Source of the DNA: Ampullaceana balthica
Taxonomy: Eukaryota; Mollusca; Gastropoda; Lymnaeidae
NCBI GenBank assembly: GCA_944989445.1
Contig: CALYLW010000332.1
Coordinates: 191,001 to 255,000, forward strand
Reading direction: 5' to 3'
DNA length: 64,000 bases
Part shown: positions 10,927 to 23,617 of the stretch, piece by piece
Layout of the letters: the number at the start of each line of letters is the position of its first letter
How positions within the stretch are numbered: the first letter of the stretch is position 1
Program-made: the position numbers and the translations under genes
Notes under the pieces: generated by a model
What the model was told of the DNA's origin: nothing
Seen by the model: the letters and a program-made list of their open reading frames with translations, nothing else
Database searches by the model: none

Positions 10927-11452
10927 AAATCCCTTATATTAACTTCGCGGCCGTCTCAAGGGATGGGCGGGCGGAAAAACAAAAGTCGAAGATTACCCAC
11001 TTTCAGTGATCCGATCGAGCTGAAATTTGGCACACGGACCCGTCTTACCTAACAATGCATCGTATTAAAATTTCAGATCGATCGAACGTACCGTAATTAA
11101 ATTAATGCATTTTTAGTTTATCCTTATATAGGTATGTAATTCAAATTCACGGTTTGTTATTGTTTTTTTTCCCACGTGAAAGTTTGAGTTGACGCTTTGA
11201 CGTCGACCCATCGAAGCTACGGGCGTGCTTTTGTTTACATTTTACGTGTCACGCTGAGCTCGGTCAAGCGATCGGTGACCAGACTTTTCCCCTCTCCCCC
11301 TCCCACCCACCCCCACCCCCTCTAGGGTTATGAAGCAAACTTGAGTTAAGACAGATTCAGTCTGTAAATGTTTGAAAATAATCAATACTGTTAGTTATGT
11401 CTCATATATAAGGGATTTATAGTCAAAAACTTTGTTTTTACGGGTTTGTTTT
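10927..11452 (+). mobile_element. HINE-like element (copy 10), last of the triplet
   Basis: Complete copy. Its 3' half ('gagttgacgctttgacgtcg') belongs to a different variant from copies 8 and 9. The (T)n end runs straight into the second repeat family. Confidence 0.75.
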
Positions 11453-11607
11453 TTTGTTGACATCCGTGAGTTCCCCCCGTGACCACATCACAATGTTTTT
11501 AAAACGTTGGGCGGGCGCTTGTGAGGTGTTTGATAAAATAAATAGAGGTAAAAATATTGTTAAAAACCAAGTTTTTATTAGTGGACTAAAAGGAATAAAT
11601 TAAATAA
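11453..11607 (+). repeat. Second dispersed repeat family, fragment
   Basis: Matches 3530-3690 ('gttgacatc.gtgagttc.cc', 'accacatc.caatgttttta'), joining the HINE triplet to the second palindromic element in the same order as at 3.5-3.7 kb. Confidence 0.5.
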
Positions 11608-11942
11608 AGGTAAAAAAAATGACTTTTAAAAACCACGTTTTTACAAGCCGACTAAAAAGAAGAAAATAATTTAAAACTTGTAAGTTGAAGTACTTTGATT
11701 TAATATGACTAAAAAGTGGGGTGGGTGTTTGGTATAAACATTAAAGATGTCTAATTTAGAAGGCAAAAGAGAGACATATAAGTGAGAGTATGAGTGAGCT
11801 GCATATGTTAAACCTCATAAGCGCCCGCCCCACGTTTTTAGTCATATTAAATTAAAGTACTTGAACTTACACGTTTTAAATTATTTTCTTCTTTTTAGTC
11901 CGCTTATAAAAACGCGGTTTTTAAAAATCATTTTTTTACCTT
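11608..11942. mobile_element. Palindromic (foldback) element, copy 2
   Basis: Same architecture as 3691-4021: left arm to about 11715, right arm from about 11830, each carrying 'aagaagaaaataatttaaaac' or its inverse and 'tagtcatattaaat'. The interior 'gataaaacattaaagatgtctaattta'-like loop is shared with copy 1. Confidence 0.65.
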
Positions 11943-12127
11943 TATTTGTTAACCACGTTTTATTAACTCGCTTTCGTTCCTTTGGCATTGTTGGTTTGTT
12001 GGTTTGTCCAAGATTTTTTCAAATCTACCAACGTAAAATTGACCCACTTCTGATGGTCCTAGAGATCTGAAAATTTTACCACAGATAGATTTTGGATGAC
12101 AATGCATTGTATCAAAATTTCAATAAG

Positions 12128-12245
12128 CGGCCACCTCACGTTTTTAGTCATATTAAATCAAAGTACTTGAACTTATAAGATTTAAATTATTTTCTTCTTT
12201 TTTGTCCGCTTATAAAAACGTGGTTTTTAAAAATATTTTTTAACT
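12128..12245. repeat. Single arm of the palindromic element
   Basis: Carries 'cacgtttttagtcatattaa', 'ttattttcttctttttt' and 'aaaacgtggtttttaaaaat', that is, one arm only. It follows another fragment of the second repeat family (about 11950-12125). Confidence 0.6.
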
Positions 12246-12289
12246 TCTATTTATTTATATGAAAATTCTTGACTTTTCCTAAAACTTCA

Positions 12290-13240
12290 GGATATTTTTG
12301 GCATCACGCAATAATTCTTTCACAAACCTCTTCTTCTGAAGCTTCTAATTTTGTTAAGAATGAAAACCTTTTTTGCAGCATCATTGTATAATGAGGCCAT
12401 CTATGCCAGATTTGAATCTAATGAATCCATCAAAGGTATATCTTTTTTAAAATTCTGAAGTGTTCTCTTGGCTCAAGGTCTCTAAAGCATCACCATATCA
12501 TCATTGCTATGCATTCGTCTATATCTGTTGTTTTTTTTGGTTATAGTTAGCATCATGCAATTTTTCATTTGCTTTTTCTTCAAAATGATCGAACATAGGG
12601 CCTGTCCCTGGAACATTTAGCAAAGTCTGAAAGTGAAGCAAACAACTTCCGGCAAACCTCTAGACTAATTTTGAGGTCTAGCAGTGATATTAGTCTCGTG
12701 AAATTCATCCAGTAAATAAGTCACAAATATGACATTACCATAAATTCAATCGCCTCCTCTTTATTCAAAATGTTAATGGCTTGATTTCTTATTTCGCCTT
12801 TCTCTGTAGTATCAATATGCAGCTGATGCAATGCAGAAATTATTCCATCATAACCATCAAGTATTGTACATGTGGACATTGAATGTGCTTCCTATTTCTA
12901 TTCTTTGTCAAAGACCTAGGAACCTTTGAATTATCCTTGAAGAATGACAACAGTACTTCCCATGCATCTATGTGTAGATTATGAAAACAAGTTACATATC
13001 TCTTGAACGATTCCAATTTTTTAAAACTAAACAACGGTCACTTGCTGCTTTACAAAAAAGATTCAAGGAATGACCAGCACATCGAATATACAAAGCATAT
13101 TTGTTACATTTTTATATTATTTTTTTAATACCCTTGTATCTGCTAGACATATTGGCTGCATTTTCATATGACGACACTTCTGAAAAGCTATTTTTCTTTC
13201 TTTTGCATACGGTAGTTGTGCGGCATCTAAGCCATGATAC
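12290..13240 (-). pseudogene. Decayed hAT transposase of ZMYM1-like type
   Basis: Reading the minus strand from about 13240, with stops and shifts, gives SYENAANMSSRYKGI then YIRCAGHSLNLFCKAAS. These match the 'YDNAANM.GkykGvQ' and 'PCAGHSLNLV' core of hAT transposases annotated as zinc finger MYM-type protein 1-like. A weaker continuation EAIEFMVMSYLW and LDLKISLEVCRKLF follows. No intact frame and no ends identified. Likely dead. Confidence 0.7.
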
Positions 13241-13740
13241 TTTCCCCTTTATGGATAACCAACTCTAGGAAAGTAGGAAACTTTTAACAGGGAGACCATC
13301 ATCTGGTAATACATACATCACAATCAATGTTCCCGCTAAGGTTTGTTTGTCCGTGTGCAAAGTAAAAGAACTTGTGTGCTAAGTTGAAGTTGTGTATTTT
13401 TGTGCAATAATTTAAAAAAAAATTGTCACTCGATTCTAATCTGCTGTGCGGCGCCGGTCACATATCTGCGAGGCCTAGTTAGCAGTCGATTGTTGAGGCA
13501 CGTTTGCTTTTAAGATATGTTACCAAACTGTTCTAGGGTCGACAGAGTTCTCATGAATTTGAACTAAATAGGAGTTGCGCAAATCACATAATATTTAAGT
13601 GTATATGACATTGGCTCACTCAAAAAAAATGTTGTGAGCCGTCAAGAAATTGGGGGCTCTATGCTATAGCTTGTGTACCTTATAGGTAAATCTAGCACTG
13701 TAAATGTCTGTTATTGGAATTCAAATTTATGACGTTAAAA
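13241..13740. other. Intergenic stretch, possible hAT end debris
   Basis: Contains 'caatgttcccgctaaggtttg' near 13325 and 'gtgcggcgccggtcaca' near 13445, which may belong to the decayed hAT just to the left. No gene is seen. Confidence 0.3.
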
Positions 13741-14190
13741 CTATTGTCCTTTATGGATGTTAAAGTGGACACTCCTGGCAACCAGTGAAAGCAAGAGCCA
13801 GGCATTTGAAAACAAAATGAATGAGAAAAATTCTCCAAATCTCTCATCTACAACACAAGACCAATGAATACGTCTGTGACAGAATAAACTCTGTTGTGGG
13901 TCTTCAAGAAACCATTATAACAACAATTAAGAGACGTAAGATGGTATGGCTTGGTCATGTGCTGCGACATGATACCCTGACAAAAATCATCCTTCAAGGC
14001 CCTCTAGAAGGGGGCCGGCGAAGAGGTCGACAGCAAAAATTTAGCTTGACAACATAAAGGAATTGTCAGAGATGAGATTGAATGAATTACTGGCTGCCGC
14101 TTAAGATAGGCAAATGTGGAGATCGTTGTCTGTTGAAGTGCTCATGCGCTCCCCCAACCACCGCAACGGTCAAGGGACTGATGATGATAA
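13741..14190 (+). pseudogene. LINE 3'-end fragment (reverse transcriptase C-terminal region)
   Basis: Translates to SQAFENK then KTNEYVCDRINSVVGLQE, TIKRRKMVWLGHVLRHDTLT and LEGGRRRGRQQK, ending with MWRSLSVEVLMRSP. This is the usual tail of APE-type non-LTR retrotransposons ('rrrkLrwfGHv.R ... G+RrrGRqr+.W'). It aligns with 43350-43800 base for base over long stretches, so both belong to one family. It ends in 'gactgatgatgat'. 5'-truncated. Confidence 0.8.
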
Positions 14191-14286
14191 TGTATGTTAT
14201 TTGACTACAAATGTCTGTTATTTGACTACAAATGTCTGTTTTAAGTATAAATGTCTGCAAATCACCACAAATGTCTGTTCATTTAA
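14191..14286 (+). repeat. Short imperfect tandem repeat (tgttatttgactacaaatgtc)
   Basis: Three to four diverged units of about 24 bp containing 'acaaatgtctgtt'. Directly follows the LINE 3' end and may have grown from its tail. Confidence 0.5.
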
Positions 14287-14772
14287 TGTAAACACGAATC
14301 TATTAGCGCGGTAAAACAGGCTTAGATAACTGATACACTTTAGCTTGTATATTTGTTTGAGTGCTTTACGTTGGCGTGTTTGGTAAGACTCTTGTTCACG
14401 ATGACACGCCTTGACTATAATGTGCTCTATAGGTTCTTTGTGCCGAAAATAACAGCAGATAAGAAAGCGTCTATTCATAAGAACCCTTCTTCAGGCCATT
14501 GCCAAGCCTTAAATTGTCACACTATGTAAACGCCCTTTATTCATAAGATAGCATGCATTTTTCCGATTTTTAGAAAAGAAATAATAAAAAGGACGTCTCC
14601 TAAGCCATGAAAAAACAACCATTCACGATGATAAGGCCTCGGTTCCCCGTATGTGCCCCACCCTAACTTTCGCGCCCACTCTCCAATGACAATCCTTATA
14701 CAAGTAGTTATCGACTGTCCGAGAAGTACATAAAGTTATCGGACACGGCACATTAACTTATTGCGAGTCCTC

Positions 14773-14817
14773 AGTCTGCCAAACCTGCACGTCGACAGTG
14801 GTTTAAGGCTATATTTG
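14773..14817 (+). promoter_or_regulatory. Putative transcription start and non-coding exon of gene A
   Basis: 'AGTCTGCC.AACC.gCACGTCG' followed by a strong donor TTG|GTAAGTT at 14818 is conserved at 32147-32187 upstream of paralogue B, including 'ATTAAACG' just inside the intron. Outside this patch the two upstream regions do not align by eye. An initiator-like TCAGTCT begins at 14771, and a weak TATA-like CATAAAG lies about 40 bp upstream. The start site is inferred, not shown. Confidence 0.5.
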
Positions 14818-15097
14818 GTAAGTTCATTAAACGATCGATTAATTAAAATTTTTTCTTGTTATAACACGAAACAATTTGTATTAATGGGAATATCTTTTTC
14901 TGAAGAGCTCTGAAGCTTAAGAGCAAAAGACAGTTGTACATTGTTGAAAATTACACTGTCATATATCTAACATTACATGCATGTTTAAACTTTAACCCAA
15001 AATCCGTTCCAAATACTTTTATCAAACTATTTCATCCTCTATTGTTAGCAGTCGTCACAGTTTGTTGGGCACAGAAACCTGTTAGAAAATAATCACC

Positions 15098-15161
15098 ATG
15101 GCAGTCAACGTGCTGTGGACACTTGCTCTGTTCGTGTTGAGCTGCACTTCAAATTCTCAAG
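15098..15161 (+). CDS. Gene A exon 1: signal peptide
   Basis: ATG at 15098 in the context aatcaccATGG, then a hydrophobic core LWTLALFVLSC and a polar SNSQ end; donor AAG|GTAGAA, phase 1. The acceptor for the 5' part is probably one of the tandem AGs in 'ttagcag' at 15047-15051, so the exon begins near 15049 or 15052. Confidence 0.9.
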
Positions 15162-18100
15162 GTAGAATATTCAATAAATACTCTCACTGTTTATTGCATT
15201 TATACAAACAAACAAAAAAACACCAGAAAAGTAAGACATTTTATAGTGAAGCTATACTCCATTCGTAGTGCCATGAATGTATGTTGCTTTTGTAACGTTT
15301 TCTTTAATTAGGGAAAGGTCACAACGCATACAATTTCTGAAATTTAAAAAAAAACTAGTAGCCCTGAAAAACCTTCAACATGGTCTTAGAAACAATGATT
15401 TGTAATTCTTTCTTTGTAAAAAAATCATAGATATTTTCCCCCAAAAATGGTGGATTATATATACTTTTATAGGGAATGTTTAATGAACCCCCGTTATTAT
15501 GAGATTTTTAGGTCATTCATTAGTTTAAGATTATTATAACATTTTCTCATCACTGTTTTGAAAAGCGCACATTATTTAACACGCTCTATGAAACTATCTT
15601 TTCTATCTGTGTAATAAAATAGATAAATACCTTAATCCTACTTCTCGAAAAAAAAGGTGAATTTACTAAAGAAACAATAACGCATCTTAAACTGATGGGA
15701 GGACAAACTACGTCAACCACATACAGTGGTCGTGTAGTAATTCAGATCAACAATGAAGAAGTTGACGGTGCCATATGTGGGACATGGACCAACCAAAACG
15801 CCGCTGTGGCTTGCCGGATGCTGGGCTACGGGTCAGTAGATTTCTATATGAAACACTGGATAATAATGTACACATCAATGTCACATGTCAGTAGATATGT
15901 ATATGTAACACTGGATAATTCTGTACACATTAATGTTATATATCAGTAAATGCACTACGTAGTAGGAAATTAGGATGTCTGTTATTTGGATGCGTGGTTA
16001 ATTAAAATATATATACATATATATATATATATTTTTAAAAAATTCTAAATTATTTTTATTAGTCCAATAACCTCGTGGTCGTTATAACCCCGTAGTCGTA
16101 TGGGGTTCTAATGTTTCCATTAGAACATTCTCTAGCTTGATAGACCTGGCGGCGCCCATCCCTCTCCAGGTCAGCGGAGGACTTTCTTAACGTTAGTCAT
16201 TTATCAACATTTTTATAGTGGCTTTAACGTGGAATCGATCCCACGCCCCTCAGCTTGTGAGGTGGGTGCACCATTATCTTCGCTATCCAGCCGTATTTTA
16301 GTCCATGAATTATTTATTGTCGATTTTTAGTTGGTTTTAATTTTCGCTTTCTTATAATTTAATGTATTGTCATTCGCTCTAGTCATTATTTTATTTACCA
16401 TTTCACGCTGTGAGTTTTTTTCCAATGATTCTCTAACAGTGAAATATTCCGCAAATGTTTACTTTCATCGTATCTGCTATTCAGTACACAATTTGTATTC
16501 GAATTTTAGAGGCATAATATTCTCACTTGCCGAAATATTGGTGTCTAAAAAGTTGAATCTTGAGTTTTTGTTGTTTTTAAATATGTATTTTATTCAGTGC
16601 TGGCAACACTTTGGCAAATCAAGGTACATACGGCACGGGAAGTCACAACTTTCTGATGAGTAATCTAAGATGTACTGGTCAGGAGCAATCACTCTCGGAT
16701 TGTAGTAGAGATGCAACAGTTGATTGCACATACGACGTACGTATTTCGAAGAATTTAAAGAAATATAATGTAAAAAAAAAGTAATTGAAGACAATATTTT
16801 TTTCGCGATATCGTTCTCAAAATGAATTTCATTTTTTTTTGGGTCAAACTTTTAGTCTCCGGATGTTGTTGTATCCTGTTCCAACCCAGCCAATCCAGTT
16901 CAGGCATTTGCTACTGGCTCTGTTGTCGCGGTCAAAAGAGTGGCTGCTAATCAAGTGTCACTAAATAGCCTTACTGACATTGTCGATCACACAAACTGTT
17001 GTAAGTATTTCTATAGGTTACTTACTCTTTTAAAGTACGTTTGACAATAAGCCTGGCTCTACCTTGCCACCACATTATTGAGACAGCTGAAATTTTTGTG
17101 TTATTTGTGCTAGATTGGAATCGAGAGCTGAAATTACAAAAATCAGTTATTTTAAACACTTTTCTTTATTTAAAAACGACTATATACAATCAATTTAAAA
17201 AAAATATATATAATGTGAAGAGAAAATTAAAAAAATATTAATAAAATGAACACTAATTTGAAAGCGAAATGAAGGTAAAATTATAATGGTAATTATTTGA
17301 TTAAATTGTAAAAGCGTCTTTCAAATTTAAGAAGTTCAAATTCAACTGGCTTAAAACTTTCATATGTGCTTTCTCAAATATACGTTTTGTCATTAAACGT
17401 TTATAGTAGACAGTGTTGCATCTTTTTAAAAGATATTGTGGAATGCCTTGGGTGGAGTACTTGGAGGGTGCGCTGTGTGGAGCGTAGAGAAACGAGGGTA
17501 AGATTAAACGATAAGTGACCTGGACTGAACGTGACGCATTAAATGCGTAGGAAATTCTCAACGGAGCGAAGAATCTTAAGAGAAGCTCATGGGGAGCTGG
17601 GACGGACAATGATAGACATCACGTTTTGATGGCCAGTGTCAGAAAAGGATGGGCTGAATTTCACCAACACTTTTTGGGAGCATTATAAGGGGAACATCAT
17701 TTGAGACTGGGCAATTTGAAGGGCACGAAGACACATGTACAACCACCTACCAGACCGACAGAGAGAAAAGATGCTGCATGGACTGACAAGATGGCATGGG
17801 GCACAATCACCAGCTGAGCTGATGGGCAATACCAAAGACAGAGAGCAGTGGAGAGGCATGACCGCCTACGCCTCTGGGCACGGAACCTGATGGATGGACC
17901 AGGATGGAGTTGACGGGGACACACTTACACCAATCTACCAGGATGGAGTTGAGGGAGACACACTTACACCAATCTACCAGGATGGAGTTGAGGGAGACAC
18001 ACTTACAACAATCTAGCAGGATGGAGTTGAGGGAGACACACTTACACCAATCTACCAGGATGGAGTTGAGGGAGACACACTTACAACAATCTACCAGGAT

Positions 18101-21100
18101 GGAGTTGAGGGAGACACACTTACACCAATCTACCAGGATGGAGTTGAGGGAGACACACTTACAACAATCTACCAGGATGGAGTTTAGGGAGACACACTTA
18201 CAACTATCTACCGGGATGTAGTTGATAGATAGACACACTTATACCCATCTACCAGAATGGAGTTTACAGAGACACACACCAATCTATCAGAATGGAGATG
18301 CTAGAGACACACTTACACCAATCTACCAGAATGGAGATGCTAGAGACACACTTACACCAATCTACCAGGATGGAGATGCTAGAGACACACTTACACCAAT
18401 CTATCAGAATGGAGATGCTAGAGACACACTTACACCAATCTACCAGAATGGAGATGCTAGAGACACACTTACACCAATCTACCAGAATGGAGATGCTAGA
18501 GACACACTTACACCAATCTACCAGAATGGAGATGCTAGAGACACACTTACACCAATCTACCAGAATGGAGATGCTAGAGACACACTTACACCAATCTACC
18601 AGAATGGAGATGCTAGAGACACACTTACACCAATCTACCAGAATGGAGATGCTAGAGACACACTTACACCAATCTACCAGAATGGAGATGCTAGAGACAC
18701 ACTTACACCAATCTACCAGAATGGAGATGCTAGAGACACACTTACACCAATCTACCAGAATGGAGATGCTAGAGACACACTTACACCAATCTACCAGGAT
18801 GGAGATGCTAGAGACACACTTACACCAATCTACCAGAATGGAGATGCTAGAGACACACTTACACCAATCTACCAGGATGGAGATGCTAGAGACACACTTA
18901 CACCAATCTACCAGAATGGAGATGCTAGAGACACACTTACACCAATCTACCAGGATGGAGATGCTAGAGACACACTTACACCAATCTACCAGAATGGAGA
19001 TGCTAGAGACACACTTACACCAATCTACCAGAATGGAGATGCTAGAGACACACTTACACCAATCTACCAGAATGGAGATGCTAGAGACACACTTACACCA
19101 ATCTACCAGAATGGAGATGCTAGAGACACACTTACACCAATCTACCAGAATGGAGATGCTAGAAACACACTTACACCAATCTACCAGAATGGAGATGCTA
19201 GAGACACACTTACACCAATCTACCAGAATGGAGATGCTAGAGACACACTTACACCAATCTACCAGAATGGAGATGCTAGAGACACACTTACACCAATCTA
19301 CCAGAATGGAGATGCTAGAGACACACTTACACCAATCTACCAGAATGGAGATGCTAGAGACACACTTACACCAATCTACCAGGATGGAGATGCTAGAGAC
19401 ACACTTACACTAATCTACCAGGATGGAGATGCTAGAGACACACTTACACCAATCTACCAGAATGGAGATGCTAGAGACACACTTACACCAATCTACCAGG
19501 ATGGAGATGCTAGAGACACACTTACACCAATCTACCAGAATGGAGATGCTAGAGACACACTTACACCAATCTACCAGAATGGAGATGCTAGAGACACACT
19601 TACACCAATCTACCAGAATGGAGATGCTAGAGACACACTTACACCAATCTACCAGGATGGAGATGCTAGAGACACACTTACACCAATCTACCAGGATGGA
19701 GATGCTAGAGACACACTTACACCAATCTACCAGAATGGAGATGCTAGAGACACACTTACACCAATCTACCAGAATGGAGATGCTAGAGTCACACTTACAC
19801 CAATCTACCAGAATGGAGATGCTAGAGACACACTTACACCAATCTACCAGAATGGAGATGCTAGAGACACACTTACACCAATCTACCAGGATGGAGATGC
19901 TAGAGACACACTTACACCAATCTACCAGAATGGAGATGCTAGAGACACACTTACACCAATCTACCAGAATGGAGATGCTAGAGACACACTTACACCAATC
20001 TACCAGAATGGAGATGCTAGAGACACACTTACACCAATCTACCAGGATGGAGATGCTAGAGACACACTTACACCAATCTACCAGAATGGAGATGCTAGAG
20101 ACACACTTACACCAATCTACCAGAATGGAGATGCTAGAGACACACTTACACCAATCTACCAGGATGGAGATGCTAGAGACACACTTACACCAATCTACCA
20201 GGATGGAGATGCTAGAGACACACTTACACCAATCTACCAGAATGGAGATGCTAGAGACACACTTACACCAATCTACCAGGATGGAGTTGACTGAGACCGG
20301 AGAGCTGCAGTGGACAAACTGTTGGAGGGCGAAGGTAGCAGCCAGATGTACTGATGAATTAAGGTGAAATAATTACTCGATCGGCCTCTTTGTTTTGGTA
20401 ATGATGAGTACGTGAGACAGAAATACAACGTGTGACAGGGTTCTTTACAGCCTTCTCAAAGTGGTGGTCCGCGGACCGGTACCGGTCCGTGGGCCATCCG
20501 ATGCAAGTCCGCAGAAGTTACCAAGAAAGGACATTTCACTACCATGTTAGTACAGGGAAAATAGTTCACCGGTCCCTGGTGTAATGGAAAAAATTCCTGC
20601 CGGTCCGCAATACTAAAAAGTTTGAGAAGCACTGCTTTACAATATACATTTATATTCATTAAAATCTTTATATTTTTATCTAGTACTTATAATTTAATTA
20701 TCTTCTTTATTGTATATAAAGCAACGGCAGGTAACATCAGGTTACACGGTATTAGAGACAGACCAGGTATGGGCTATGTCCAAGTTTTAGTCACCGGTGC
20801 CTGGCAGTACATCTGTGATGACAGGTGGAGTGAAGACGATGCCAAAGTTGTGTGCAGGGAGCTCTGTTACAAGTAATAATTTTATACATTGTTTAGAGTA
20901 AGATACAACCATATATTATATTAGAATGTAACTTAAAAACTAATTTGAAATGTTAGGTCAATGTAACATATAAAGTTAGCAAGGAAATCCTTCGTATTTA
21001 TGAAACATATAACGAGGATAAAAGGCGTATTATATTTGGAAATTGATTAACATTTTAAAAATACATATTTTTTAAATTTAGTTAAAATAAATGTTAAAAA

Positions 21101-23566
21101 ATTATATATTTCGATATGTATGGGTGTGTTCTAGTGTGTTTATGGATGTGTGAATATTTATATGAGTGCTTCTATGTGTATGTGCAGGTGTAAAGTATGG
21201 ATGTATGTATGTGTGTTTATCGATGTATCGATATACGTCCAAATATTGACATTTGTACGTAATGTTGTATAGGTATAGAAAGAGTGCAATGTCTTTTGTC
21301 AAATTGTTGAAAATGTTTGTAAAGGCTGGGGTACTGTGCTAAATGAGTGTACACAATAAATACATAAATGTGTGGGTGTGTGTATCGGTGTATATGTGTG
21401 TGTATGTTGGTGTACATATTTTTGAGTGTAAGTGCGTATTAGGGGTGTATTGGATTCATTTTTTAAAAAATCCGGCCGGAGCCGGATTTGGCCGCAATTA
21501 TGAAGTAAAATCCGGCCCGGAATTGGAGCCGTAGTCGGAGCCGGAGTTGTAAAAATGGCCGGATTCCGGATTTGCCTGAGCTGGAGCCGAAATCCGGTAC
21601 ACCCTTAGTGATTTTGGTTTAATGTATGGCTGTTTGAATGGGTGTGTGTCTATGAGTGTATATATGGTTTATGCATGGCTTTGTGTATCTGTGATTGTAG
21701 GCGTGTATGTGAATATGAGATGGTGTATGTATGGGTGGGTGTGTGTGTGTGTGTGTGTGTGTGAATGTGAGTGTATGTGTGTGTATGTGGATACGGCAAT
21801 TTGTATGGGAATATAATCAATAAGTGTGTCCTTCAGAAGCTGATGTTACTTCCATTTAGTTACTGATAATTTTAACAACTTGTTTTTATTTTGTAGTGGA
21901 CCAGCGTGCGCTCGTCCTGGAGTAGAATATCAGTACAGGCCTAGAATAACTGAAAACCCACTGAACTTTGCATGGAACACTGTCCATTGCACAGGAGACG
22001 AGAACACCTTAAGTAGCTGTGCCAAGAGCACCGCTGTACCAACTGGACAATGTAGCCCACAAGAGCTGGCCGGAGTACAGTGTGTTGTACCACCTGAGCC
22101 TGTTAAAAGTAATTAGAACCAACTTTTATTTGACTTGTTTATTACTGTCAGCGACATAACTGGGGAAAAAAACAAAAAGGGGGTGGTCACCGATTTGCAA
22201 TTCGCTTTGATTTTGAAAATGTAAATGTTGTAAATATGGTTTTAATATTTTAATAGCATAACAAGCTCGACACTAAACCTATGAAAATATGTAGTTTAAC
22301 ACCTTTTGAATTACAAATACAGGTCTATTAATCTTCACAGCTAACCTCTCTGTTCTGTTCTATATATTCCGACAGCTAAAGCCTATAATTGGTATGTTTA
22401 TTCCCACAGCTATGAACGCCGATCTGCAATGCTCCGCCCTAAACGGAGACATCGTCCTCCAATTTATTCAAACAGAATTCCCTAACTTGAATCAAAACAG
22501 TTTTAAGATCCTTAATCCTGGCGCTCGATCTGACTGTGCGACGGCCACGAGCATATCCCCAGCTTCAGGAGATTTACAACTGAGACTCACCCCACAAAAT
22601 TGTGGTACAGTCAAAACTGTGAGTATTTCATTTTTAATTTTTGTCTTTTTAATTGAGTTGGTAAGTTTGATTACATTTATAGACCATAAATATATTTTAT
22701 AAAAAATTGAAGAAAAAAAAACAGCAGACAATGTTTTTACATGAGCAGAAAGAAATCTAAATTTAAAAATGCTATTACTAAATAATTCCATTTTAACATG
22801 TAGTGCATTAAATTGTTCCCCCAAACATTTTAATTTATTGATTAAAAAAAGAACTATTTAATTTTGAGCCCTAACCAATATACCATCTGCAGGACAACGG
22901 TAGTGACATCTGCTACAGTAACAAGGTGCAGTATGATAACGAAGTATATCAAGGCAACGTTTTGTTGGATTACAAGAAAAAAACGTAAATAACTTTGATT
23001 TATTGAATACTCCATTTTTCATATCCTCACCTTTTTATGTTATTATTTAAATTATTATTTTTGTTAGTTTCATCTATTTTTGCCTGTTTGTCAAAATTTG
23101 ATTGGTTTAAACTCGATTTGTGGAGGTTAACGAACTTGCGAAGATTTAAAAAAATAAATAAATTTTTTTAAGAAAAACTCCGCAATACATAATATGGTAT
23201 AGCGGAGATGTACATGAAATTGAAGAACTGTTGTGGTATCAAACTTTGAAGAACAAGAATCAATTTAAAAAAAATAATAATAGGAAAAATCCATCACTTT
23301 TTTTCATCAAGTTAAATGATTTTTTTATTGAAACATTGTTTGTTTTGATAATTATGAGGTTGATAGCCATCTCTATTAGCTGGGGTTAAATAGGATGATA
23401 TGCTGTTTTCCTTATGACTTCTTTCCTATTGACGATGGAATAATGAAATGTGAAATTTTTTTTACCGTAATAAAAACAAGCATCATATTTTAAAAAATCG
23501 TTCTCTTTCTTTATAGAAATTAAATTAACATACAGTCTAACATCTATTATCCTTATTTAAACACAC

Positions 23567-23617
<51 letters not shown>

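Noticed and set aside
15695..15949. 84-codon gene
   Set aside because: It is exon 2 of gene A read past its donor into the intron.
17902..20287. CRISPR-like array
   Set aside because: Units are contiguous without unique spacers, in animal DNA.
18222..20367. Long repetitive open frames (690, 373, 314 codons) as a repeat-protein gene
   Set aside because: The frames exist only because the 39-bp unit lacks stops; they overlap in two frames, have no start or splice context, and lie in an intron of gene A.
22492..22824. 110-codon minus-strand gene
   Set aside because: Antisense shadow of exon 7 of gene A and its intron.
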